Source of the DNA: Pseudomonadota bacterium
GTDB lineage: Bacteria > Pseudomonadota > Alphaproteobacteria > Rhodobacterales > Rhodobacteraceae
DNA length: 64,000 nucleotides
Assembly (NCBI GenBank): GCA_038533575.1
Contig: JBCAYL010000002.1
Location: forward strand, 62,001-126,000
Reading direction: 5' to 3'
In this document: positions 47,869 through 55,005 of the stretch, one piece after another
How positions within the stretch are numbered: the stretch's first letter is position 1
Layout: every line of letters begins with the position of its first letter
Made by a program: the position numbers and the translations under genes
The notes under the pieces: model-generated
The model's database searches: none
Told to the model about the DNA's origin: nothing
The model's input: the letters and a program-made list of their open reading frames with translations, nothing else

Positions 47869-48981
47869 TCAGAGTGTCTTGAGCAAGGCGCTCATGCGGT
47901 CGAGGCCGAGCGCGAGCTTTGCCGCTTCACCGCCACCCACCCCGATGCGGATGTGACCGGGTCGCCCGTAGGAAGAACCCGGCAGGAGGAACGTTCGATA
48001 CGGGTCCGCAAGGAGCTGACGGGCGAAGTCGTCTCCGTCGATACCGCTGAGTTTTGCAAGCCCGATGAGACCGGCCTCGGGCTTCTGCCATGAGAGCTTC
48101 GGCTCTTGGCCGACGAAGTCATCGAGGACGCGCAACGTGGCGAGCGCATCTGCGCGCACGGTCTCCAGCTTCGCCGCATAGCGGTCCGGGCGCATGGCGA
48201 TCTCGGCGATGACCTCGCCCATGATGTTCATGATCTCGGAGCTGTTCTCACGCAGGATGAAAGCGTCCCGTATGGCGTCGGTGTCCTGGGAAACCATCCA
48301 GCCGGTACGAAGGCCCTGAAGCCCCAAGGCCTTGGAGACCGAACCCGTCGTGATCCCTTTTTCGTATAACCCGGCCACCGAGGCTGGGCGCGGCCCGGCC
48401 CATTCCAGACCTGCATAGCACTCATCTACGAGCAGCCACGCGCCGTTTTTAGCTGCAATAGAGACGATTTTCTCCAGCTCAACCGTTGGGATCATCCGAC
48501 CCGTCGGGTTGTTTGGATTGGTCAGGAAAATGAGCGCTGCGCCCTGCGCTGCCTCTGCCATGGCGTCGAGGTCCAGCGCCCAGCCGGCGGTTTCATCGCG
48601 CGGCACGCTCACGAGCTCTGCTCCTATGGCGTCAGCCATGACGCCGACTTGTGGCCAGCCCGGTGTCTCGGTGACGATCTTCTGCCCCGGCCCGACAAGC
48701 TGCCTCAAGGCGAGATAGTTTGCTTCCGCGGCCCCTGCCGTGATGAGGACGCTGTCGAGCGGCAAGTCGAGGCCTGCGCGATCCAGCACGTGCCGCCGAA
48801 GCGCAGGCAGGCCTCGGAAATCCTGACCGTTCCAGTCCAGGGGCAGGTCGGGGTCGAGCTCTCCGAGAAACTCGCCAAGCCGCGGCGGCTCTGCGAGCGA
48901 GAAACCGACAAAGGCCTGGGGCTCGGCCGCCGTCGTCTCGAGCAGGTATTCGAAGAGGGTGTGTATCTTGACTTTGTGCAT
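47869..48981 (-). CDS. Class I/II PLP aminotransferase
   Basis: A 370-residue aminotransferase. The PLP Lys is in TGSVSKALGLQGLR, with the motif TNPNNPTGR and the PLP Asp in LLVDECYAGLEW. The C-terminal Arg that binds the substrate carboxylate is in PGHIRIGVGG. The substrate is unknown. The ATG at 48981 (MHKVKIHTLFEYL) is chosen; GAAGGGA lies about 10 nt upstream. Only 21 bp separate it from the divergent lactonase-like start, so promoters must lie inside one of the genes. Confidence 0.82.
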   Translation of the reverse strand: MHKVKIHTLFEYLLETTAAEPQAFVGFSLAEPPRLGEFLGELDPDLPLDWNGQDFRGLPALRRHVLDRAGLDLPLDSVLITAGAAEANYLALRQLVGPGQKIVTETPGWPQVGVMADAIGAELVSVPRDETAGWALDLDAMAEAAQGAALIFLTNPNNPTGRMIPTVELEKIVSIAAKNGAWLLVDECYAGLEWAGPRPASVAGLYEKGITTGSVSKALGLQGLRTGWMVSQDTDAIRDAFILRENSSEIMNIMGEVIAEIAMRPDRYAAKLETVRADALATLRVLDDFVGQEPKLSWQKPEAGLIGLAKLSGIDGDDFARQLLADPYRTFLLPGSSYGRPGHIRIGVGGGEAAKLALGLDRMSALLKTL

Positions 48982-49002
48982 CCCGCGCCGTCCCTTCGCC
49001 CC

Positions 49003-49731
49003 ATGTTCCTGAAGGGTCGCCCCATTTCGCTGACAGTGTTGGACTACGGCACTTTCCATGTCCACGAGGGGCCACGGGATATCGGGCTCATGGGCGCGCT
49101 TGTTGTCACGGATGCGGGCGAGCGCGTGCTGATCGATACCGGGCTTCCCGCGAAATATGCGCGCGATCCCGCGGCGGGGACGGAGGATGGGCTCGACAGT
49201 TTTGGTCATGTCCTGAGCGTGGGAGAGGAGAACCTGCCCGCCGCCCAGCTTGCCCTGTGTGGGGTGGAAGAGATCGACCTTCTCATCATCACGCATACGC
49301 ATATCGACCACATAGGCGCGATCTTCGACTTCCAGGATGTGCCGACCGTCATCTCCCGCCCGGAAATCGAGCTGCCGAAGCCTCTCTATTGGTCAGGCGG
49401 CCAACCTTGGGATTGGCCCGACCGGGATTGGTTGGTGGTCGCCGGGGACAGCAACATCGGACACGGCTTCGACGCCTTCCTCTGTCCGGGCCATGCGCCC
49501 GGGCAGCTCGCGTTTCTGATCACGCTCCCCGAGACAGGCCGAGTGCTTTGGCTCTCGGATGCGATCTCGAGGCCCTCAGAACTCGAGGAGCGCTTCGCAG
49601 GGGCATGGGATGCAGAGCAAGCGTTGCACCATGCCAAGCGCCTCCTCGCGCTCGAGCATGACCTGGCGATCTATGGTCACGGACCTGAGCAATGGTCGGA
49701 ATTGAGGAAGGCGCCTCAAAGCTACCGCTAG
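49003..49731 (+). CDS. Metallo-beta-lactamase-fold N-acyl homoserine lactonase-like protein
   Basis: A 242-residue MBL-fold hydrolase with the zinc motif THTHIDHIGA and later ligands in CPGHAPGQ and the C-terminal IYGHGPEQ. The start VLDYGTFHVHEGPRDIGLMG resembles AttM/AiiB-type N-acyl homoserine lactonases, which quench quorum sensing. Other lactones or thioesters are possible substrates. The start at 49003 lacks a clear ribosome binding site; the GTG at residue 12 is another option. Confidence 0.75.
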   Translation: MFLKGRPISLTVLDYGTFHVHEGPRDIGLMGALVVTDAGERVLIDTGLPAKYARDPAAGTEDGLDSFGHVLSVGEENLPAAQLALCGVEEIDLLIITHTHIDHIGAIFDFQDVPTVISRPEIELPKPLYWSGGQPWDWPDRDWLVVAGDSNIGHGFDAFLCPGHAPGQLAFLITLPETGRVLWLSDAISRPSELEERFAGAWDAEQALHHAKRLLALEHDLAIYGHGPEQWSELRKAPQSYR

Positions 49732-49825
49732 CGCTTCCCGTGAGAGCGGGAGCGAGGGGCCAGCCTCTCGCGCTCCCCGAGGTACGGGGCACAAAGAAGC
49801 TCGGTCCTTGTCGACGTTGCGGGCC

Positions 49826-50521
49826 TCACCGCACGTCCCGCCCCTGGTTGAGAATGATGACGTTGCCCGAAGAGACATCCCCCATCGGGCCAGCGAGATG
49901 GGCGACCCAGCCGGCGATCTGCTCGGGCCGCATCGCCTCACCGTGGGGCATGGCGGAGATGGCCTTTTCCAGCGTCGCATCATCGAGCACGCCGAAGAGC
50001 GGGGTTTCCGTCATGGCAGGTGCGATGGAGTTCACCGCGATCCTGTCGCGTGCATAGCGGCGCGCGAGGTCTTTTGTGAGGGTGTCCATGGCGGCCTTCG
50101 ACGCCCGGTAATGGGGCGGGTCGAAGACATCGAAATTGTAGGCGCCGTTCGAAGAGATGTTGATGATCTTCTTCACTCCCGCGCGGCCCAGCATGAGCGG
50201 CACGGCGGCCTGGCAGCAATGGAACATGGAGGAGAAGTTGACCGCCATCTGTGCCTCGAACTCGGCGGCGGGGATATCGGGGAAATCGGACATGAAGCAT
50301 GTGCCCGCGTTGTTGACGAGCACGTCGAGGCCGCCGTGCCGATCCGAGATGCCGTCGAAAACGGTTTTGATGGCGTCCGCATCGGTGAGGTCCACCGTGA
50401 TGGGCTCAGCCGTATTCGAGTGCTTCAGATCGAGGCCGATGACGTTGTGTGACGGGGCGAGGGCTTCTGCGATGGCGGAGCCGAGCCCGCCCGCTGCGCC
50501 TGTGACGACTGCTATCTTCAT
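49826..50521 (-). CDS. Short-chain dehydrogenase/reductase
   Basis: A 231-residue classical SDR with the NAD motif TGAAGGLGSAIAE, NNAG in LVNNAGTCF, catalytic Ser in NISSNGAYN and the Tyr-Lys pair in YRASKAAMD. The substrate is unknown. It begins 20 bp after the terminator of the small minus-strand unit, with AGGG 7 nt before the ATG. Its promoter is not obvious and may lie within that unit. Confidence 0.88.
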   Translation of the reverse strand: MKIAVVTGAAGGLGSAIAEALAPSHNVIGLDLKHSNTAEPITVDLTDADAIKTVFDGISDRHGGLDVLVNNAGTCFMSDFPDIPAAEFEAQMAVNFSSMFHCCQAAVPLMLGRAGVKKIINISSNGAYNFDVFDPPHYRASKAAMDTLTKDLARRYARDRIAVNSIAPAMTETPLFGVLDDATLEKAISAMPHGEAMRPEQIAGWVAHLAGPMGDVSSGNVIILNQGRDVR

Positions 50522-50540
50522 GGCGCGACCCTATACGGGA

Positions 50541-50580
50541 AACGGAAAAGGGCCACCCCGGCGAAACGGAGTGGCCCTTC
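50541..50580 (-). terminator. Intrinsic terminator of the small minus-strand unit
   Basis: AAGGGCCAC (50548-50556) and GTGGCCCTT (50571-50579) form a 9-bp stem around a 14-nt loop. Read on the minus strand, the stem is followed by TTCCGTT after its own terminal TT, giving a U-rich tail. It ends the short transcript that starts near 50.74 kb. Confidence 0.75.
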
Positions 50581-50649
50581 GAAGTTTGCGGAGGCAGGGC
50601 CGGTTAGTGACCGTTGCCAGCTGGGGCGGCGCAGCCGCCGAGGGTTGCC

Positions 50650-50706
50650 TTAGAGGCGCGCCTCCCCAGTTGTCCCGACCGCTTTCTCCAGAACCTTCAT
50701 CGACAC
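50650..50706 (-). CDS. Very small ORF with an exceptional Shine-Dalgarno
   Basis: An 18-residue open frame, MSMKVLEKAVGTTGEARL, starting at a GTG (50706) 7 nt after GGAGG. The sequence AGAAAGGAGGTGATCC (minus strand, 50723-50708) is complementary to the whole 16S rRNA 3' tail. The next frame carries on as ASKATLGGCAAPAGNGH to a stop at 50604. One extra base or one lost GC unit in the GCGCGCC run near 50655 would therefore fuse both into a protein of about 33 residues. I do not recognise either form. It could also be a small RNA. Confidence 0.5.
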   Translation of the reverse strand: MSMKVLEKAVGTTGEARL

Positions 50707-50744
50707 TGGATCACCTCCTTTCTGAATGTTTCGCCTATGCCTTG

Positions 50745-50773
50745 AAAGAAAGGCGCGTCCTGCGAAATGTCAA
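50745..50773 (-). promoter_or_regulatory. Possible promoter of the small minus-strand unit
   Basis: A perfect -35 hexamer TTGACA lies at 50773-50768 (minus strand), 10 bp past the yhhQ stop. It is followed 17 nt later by a poor -10 element (TTCTTT). It would start a transcript of roughly 190 nt ending at the 50541-50580 terminator. Confidence 0.45.
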
Positions 50774-50782
50774 TCAAAAGGC

Positions 50783-51412
50783 TCAGGCGGTTTCTTGTGA
50801 CGCAGCGCGGCGCTGAACAATCAGGCGGAATGGCACGAGAGCGATCATCGCGAGCGAAAGCTTCACGCCCCAATCCGCCACGGCAAGCGACACCCAGAGC
50901 GGTGCCTCCGGACCAAAGCCGAGAAGCGGAAGCACCTCCTGCGCCCAGACGGGCATGTTGTCAGGCTCCATGCCGTTCAGGAGTGCCGAGAACGCGATGG
51001 TAAAGAAAATCGCCGTATCGACCGTCGATCCGATCAGCGTGGAGGCGAGGGGTGCGCGCCACCAGCGCCCGTCGCGGAGCCGGTCAAAGACGGCCACGTC
51101 CACGAGCTGCGCGGTGAGGAATGCAAGGCCGGAGCCAAGGGCCACTCGGAAGGTCACGAGCGGGCCGAACTCGCCCATGATCTGCGTCCCCACGAGGGAG
51201 CAGAAGATTCCGACGATGAAGCCCACGATCACCACCTGCCGCGCGGCGCGGGGCCCGTAGAATCGGTTCATCAGGTCGGTGACGAGAAAGGCGAGCGGGT
51301 ACGTGAACGCGCCCCAAGTGAGCCAATTCCCGAAGAGAAACTGTACGAGGATGTTGGAGGCCAGCACGATGGCGGCCATGGCAAGAATGCCGGGAATGTG
51401 GGAGCGGTCCAT
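50783..51412 (-). CDS. yhhQ: Queuosine precursor transporter YhhQ (DUF165)
   Basis: A 209-residue membrane protein with about six hydrophobic helices. The family signature is visible in NWLTWGAFTYPLAFLVTDLM and the NRFYGPRAARQVV motif. E. coli YhhQ (QPTR) imports preQ0/preQ1 for queuosine tRNA modification. No queuosine gene is next to it here. A tiny transcription unit begins directly after its stop codon on the same strand. Confidence 0.92.
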   Translation of the reverse strand: MDRSHIPGILAMAAIVLASNILVQFLFGNWLTWGAFTYPLAFLVTDLMNRFYGPRAARQVVIVGFIVGIFCSLVGTQIMGEFGPLVTFRVALGSGLAFLTAQLVDVAVFDRLRDGRWWRAPLASTLIGSTVDTAIFFTIAFSALLNGMEPDNMPVWAQEVLPLLGFGPEAPLWVSLAVADWGVKLSLAMIALVPFRLIVQRRAASQETA

Positions 51413-51522
51413 TTGTCAGAGCCCGTTTTTACAAGGTTGCGGAACTTGGCCGCCTGATGGCGGCGCGCGTGTCCTAATGCCGCACTGCGACCTTGGCAAG
51501 CTCGGAGGAGGTGATGCAGGCT

Positions 51523-52464
51523 TTACCGCGAGGCAAGCACGGCCGCGCATTGCTGCGGCAGATCGGCCAGCACGAGTTCCTTGCGCGGCTGCGGCGCGGG
51601 CGCATTCGGGTCGGGCGGTGGCGGGTTGAGAATGCGGTCCACCCAGCCCTGCGCCTCGGCGCAGCCATCTCCGGGCGGTGGCGGGGTCTGGGACGTGCAG
51701 TTCGTATCGCCCCGCGGGCAATTCAGCCGAACGTGAAAGTGATAGTGGTGGCCCCACCAGGGCCGGATCTTGCGCAGATAGCTTCGGTCGCCCGTCTCGG
51801 CATTGCACATGTCCACCTTGGCCCCCGGGAAGACAAAGATCCGTGCCGTCCGTGGATCAGAGGCGGCGAGTTTGAGCACCTCGCGATGTTGGGGTGTCCA
51901 GCGGTCATTCACGAACGCGCCCGCATTCCGCCGCATCGAAATCGACGAGATGCTTTCCCGTTCTGACACAGAGAGGTCGAGCCGCGCGGGGGGAAGCATC
52001 CATATGTCGATATCGAGGCCAGACTGATGTGAGCGGTGCCCGGTCAGCATCGGCCCGCCGCGTGGCTGGCTCATGTCACCGACATAAATGCCCTCCCAGC
52101 CAGGAAGGCGGGCGACGCGCTGGGAGAGGTCCTTTACGTAGTCGATCGTGACGGGCTGCGCCCAGTTCCTGTTCCGGGAGAGCCGCATGGCCTGCCAAGT
52201 GGGTCCTGTTTCAGGAAGCTGCACAGCGCCCGCCTGACAGCCGCGCGCATAGCCTCCGATGGCTTGTGGCGCCTGCTGGGAGCCGCGCGGCTCCGCGCCG
52301 AAGAGGTTTTTCGCGGGGCCCGATGTGGCCAGAGTCGCCACGCGGGCCATGGCTTCGGGCGCGGCTTGCGGCTCAGCCGCGGCCTCCTCCTCCGAGGGGC
52401 CGCAGGCGAAAAGGGCAAGCAGGGCCGCCGCGATCAGGGAACGGGGATGGCGTCTTTGGACCAT
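51523..52464 (-). CDS. mepA: Penicillin-insensitive murein endopeptidase MepA
   Basis: A protein of about 313 residues with a signal peptide and probable lipobox (LALFAC), a low-complexity stretch, then the MepA domain. Zinc motifs are [15 protein letters not shown] and [15 protein letters not shown], with a conserved Asp in DMCN. It cuts D-Ala-meso-DAP cross-links in peptidoglycan. Cysteine pairs near the C-terminus suggest disulfides. The start at 52464 lies 31 nt inside the upstream MFS gene, so they are probably co-expressed. Confidence 0.92.
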   Translation of the reverse strand: MVQRRHPRSLIAAALLALFACGPSEEEAAAEPQAAPEAMARVATLATSGPAKNLFGAEPRGSQQAPQAIGGYARGCQAGAVQLPETGPTWQAMRLSRNRNWAQPVTIDYVKDLSQRVARLPGWEGIYVGDMSQPRGGPMLTGHRSHQSGLDIDIWMLPPARLDLSVSERESISSISMRRNAGAFVNDRWTPQHREVLKLAASDPRTARIFVFPGAKVDMCNAETGDRSYLRKIRPWWGHHYHFHVRLNCPRGDTNCTSQTPPPPGDGCAEAQGWVDRILNPPPPDPNAPAPQPRKELVLADLPQQCAAVLASR

Positions 52465-53855
52465 TCGTCTTGGTCTCCCTCTGGTTGCACCCAGCGTAGC
52501 AAGAAGAGCCCCAAAAGAAAGAGCGCGATCACCGGCGTGAAGCCCAGCCGCGCATCCTGCAGCAGCCATGTGAAAAGGGCGATGAGGCCGGGTGCGAGAA
52601 AGGCGGTGGCTTTCCCCGAGAGCGCGAAGAGACCGAACGCCTCCGTCGGACGCTCGGGATGGGTGTGGCGGACCATCATGGACCGGGACGCGGAATAGAT
52701 GCCCCCGCCGGCCGCGCCGATGAGCGAGCCGCAGATGTAGAGCGAGACGTCGGGGATGAAGAGGTCTCCGAGCACGGGCAGTGACAGGAGCGGCGTGTCC
52801 GGGAGCGCGATCCCGTAGAACGAGCCGGGCGCCATGCCGATGATCGTGGCGCTCACCGCGATCAGCGTCCAGATGCAGACCATGATGACCGGCCGTGGCC
52901 CTTTTGCCCGGTCGAAGCGGCCCGCGATCTGCGTGCCGATGGCGGCGGTGATGGCCGCGATGATGCCAAAGACGGCGATCTGTTCGAGCGTCCAATTCAG
53001 GACGAGCCGCGCATAGACGCCGCCGAAGGTGTAGAGCGCGCCGAGCGCGTCGCGGTAGAACATGGAGGACAGGAGGAAGTTGAGGAGGCTCCGGCGGCCC
53101 ACGACCCCGCGCAGGCTTTGCTTGAGGTCTGCGATCGCGCCCTTGAGGCTGCCGCCTCGGTTGGGCGGGCCCTCTCGCACGAAGGCGAAATAGGGGATCA
53201 TGAACACGACGAACCAGAGCGCCACAAAGGGCCCCACCGCGCGGGTGCCCTCGCTCTGGCTGCCATCGAGGCCGAAGGGCGGCGGATTGCCGAGGAGGGT
53301 CTGCCCGCCCGAGATCTCGAAGAAGAAGATCAACATGATGAAGAGCGAAAGCACCCCACCCCAGTAGCCCAGCGCCGCGCCGTCTCCCGAGATTTTTCCG
53401 ATCTCCTCCTGGGTGCCGAGCGACGGCAGGATCGCGTTGGTGAAGATGAGCGCATATTCGGCGGCGATGAAGGCCACGGAGAACATGAGCAGGCAGAAAA
53501 GCCAGTTCGAGCCGTCTGGCACCATGTACCAAAGCGACCAGGCCCCGACGACGTAAAGGATCGAAAACCCGATCATCCAGGGCAGCCTCCGTCCGGTGCT
53601 GTCAGCGTATGCTCCGAGAACCGGGGCCGTGAACGCGATGAAGAGGCCAGCCACCGTCTGGCCCAGTGACCAGATCGACTGGGCGTCCGCGTCAGCGGCC
53701 TGTTCAGTCGCGCCGCTCGACAGGAAGAAATCCGCCAGAACGCCCGCGAAATAGGGTCCGAAGATAAATGTGAGGCCGAGCGTGTAAAAGGGCTGCGTGG
53801 CCCAGTCGAAGGCCATCCAGCCCCAAATGCGCTTCCTGACGCTGACGTCGGCCAT
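52434..53855 (-). CDS. UMF1-type MFS transporter
   Basis: A 473-residue major facilitator with about 12 helices, starting MADVSVRKRIWGWMAFDWAT, the signature of the UMF1/Atg22-like group. The loop motif after helix 2 (GAYADSTGRRLPWM) is clear. The substrate is unknown; relatives are suggested to move amino acids or other small molecules. Second gene in a thioesterase-MFS-mepA run. Confidence 0.88.
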   Translation of the reverse strand: MADVSVRKRIWGWMAFDWATQPFYTLGLTFIFGPYFAGVLADFFLSSGATEQAADADAQSIWSLGQTVAGLFIAFTAPVLGAYADSTGRRLPWMIGFSILYVVGAWSLWYMVPDGSNWLFCLLMFSVAFIAAEYALIFTNAILPSLGTQEEIGKISGDGAALGYWGGVLSLFIMLIFFFEISGGQTLLGNPPPFGLDGSQSEGTRAVGPFVALWFVVFMIPYFAFVREGPPNRGGSLKGAIADLKQSLRGVVGRRSLLNFLLSSMFYRDALGALYTFGGVYARLVLNWTLEQIAVFGIIAAITAAIGTQIAGRFDRAKGPRPVIMVCIWTLIAVSATIIGMAPGSFYGIALPDTPLLSLPVLGDLFIPDVSLYICGSLIGAAGGGIYSASRSMMVRHTHPERPTEAFGLFALSGKATAFLAPGLIALFTWLLQDARLGFTPVIALFLLGLFLLRWVQPEGDQDEWSKDAIPVP

Positions 53856-53924
53856 ACCGCTCTCCCCATGGCTTTTCGGCCATTAGCGCGCGGCGGGGCT
53901 CACCCGGCAAGAAAAAACCGGTGG

Positions 53925-54461
53925 TCAGGTCTGCATCGGGGGCCAGGGGCGTTGCCTGTCAGCCTCTATCCATGCCTCGGCCCAGTCCGGCAGAGGAGGA
54001 GATGCGTCCACGCCTTCCATGATCTCGATAACGTCATCGGTCATCACGGCCTTGCCTTTCGAGACGATGGCCGTGCGAAAAAGGCAGTGGTTGGCGCATT
54101 CTCCCGAGCGCTTGAACATGGCTTGCTCGACATAGATGAAGCGCGCGTCCCAGCCGAGAACACGCGTCCGCATCTCGAACCGCTCAAAAGGAACGAGGCG
54201 CTTGCGATACCTGACCGACGCCCCGGCGACGGCGAAGCCCCAGCCACGCTTGCTCAATGCGGTCCAGAGCCCTGTGCGCAAGGAAAGCTGCCATCTTCCG
54301 AACTCGAAGATCGTCAGGATCCGGCCATTGTTCATCTCGCCGAACATGTCGCAATCCAGAAGCGAGACGCGGTGCTGGGAGACATGCGTATCGAGGACAT
54401 GCATGGGGGCCAGCCTGCGGCCGGTGACCATGGTGCGAACGAAGCGAAGCCAAGGATACAT
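53925..54461 (-). CDS. Hotdog-fold thioesterase family protein
   Basis: A 178-residue single-hotdog protein with the active-site helix LLDCDMFGEMNNGRILTIFEF, where the Asp and the Asn-Asn-Gly pattern resemble 4-hydroxybenzoyl-CoA-thioesterase relatives (THEM6 type). It likely hydrolyses an acyl-CoA; the chain is unknown. The start MYPWLRFVRT is the usual family start. First of a minus-strand set with an MFS transporter and mepA, 69 bp from the next gene. Confidence 0.82.
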   Translation of the reverse strand: MYPWLRFVRTMVTGRRLAPMHVLDTHVSQHRVSLLDCDMFGEMNNGRILTIFEFGRWQLSLRTGLWTALSKRGWGFAVAGASVRYRKRLVPFERFEMRTRVLGWDARFIYVEQAMFKRSGECANHCLFRTAIVSKGKAVMTDDVIEIMEGVDASPPLPDWAEAWIEADRQRPWPPMQT

Positions 54462-54570
54462 GTCGCCCTAGGTGCAATCGATGACGCGCGCGTCAACCGT
54501 GCCGTGACGGAAGCTGCTTGTGCGCCTCTGGCCCGCGCCCTAGATGCAGCGCACGACTTTGGAGATCCAG

Positions 54571-54858
54571 ATGACCAGCCTTTTCCAGATCATAATGCTG
54601 CTGCTCGACGTGGCGACGTTCTTCATCTTCGCCCATTTCATCATGAGCTGGCTCATCAGCTTCAACGTGTTGAACGTCCGCCAGCAGCTGGTGGCGCAGA
54701 TCTGGTACGGGCTGCAGCGCATCCTTGAGCCGCTCTACGGGCCCATTCGCCGTGTGATCCCGTCGGGCGGTGGTCTCGACTTCGCGCCTCTGGTGGCGTT
54801 GCTCCTGATCTATGCTCTTCGGATCATCCTGACGAACAACGCGAGCGCCTTCATCTAG
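54571..54858 (+). CDS. YggT-family membrane protein
   Basis: A 95-residue protein with two hydrophobic segments (about 3-25 and 68-88) and the conserved YggT loop containing ILEPLYGPIRRVIPSGGGLDF. YggT proteins are linked to membrane organisation and osmotic tolerance; the exact job is unknown. The ATG at 54571 has GGAG 6 nt upstream. A strong terminator follows 34 nt after the stop. Confidence 0.9.
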   Translation: MTSLFQIIMLLLDVATFFIFAHFIMSWLISFNVLNVRQQLVAQIWYGLQRILEPLYGPIRRVIPSGGGLDFAPLVALLLIYALRIILTNNASAFI

Positions 54859-54891
54859 GCAAAGCCCTCTATGAGGCTTCGCAACTGCATG

Positions 54892-54915
54892 AAAGCGCCT
54901 TTGAGGGCGCTTTTG
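54892..54915 (+). terminator. Intrinsic terminator after yggT
   Basis: AAAGCGCC (54892-54899) pairs with GGCGCTTT (54906-54913) around TTTGAG, then TTTTG follows. A standard Rho-independent terminator before recQ. Confidence 0.85.
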
Positions 54916-55005
54916 CGCGCGTGTCGATCCCCGCGCTCTTGTTCAGGGATTCTTAATGTGGGACCGTCAGGAAAGAGCAGTTTAAATCACATCTGACAGG
55001 TTCCC

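Noticed and set aside
50708-50723. A 16S rRNA fragment, because of GGATCACCTCCTTTCT
   Set aside because: Only these 16 nt match; upstream there is no 16S helix 45 sequence. The match is explained by a Shine-Dalgarno on the minus strand.
51523-53532. A 669-codon reading that would fuse mepA to upstream sequence
   Set aside because: The upstream part is an out-of-frame reading of the MFS gene; the signal peptide at 52464 marks the real start.
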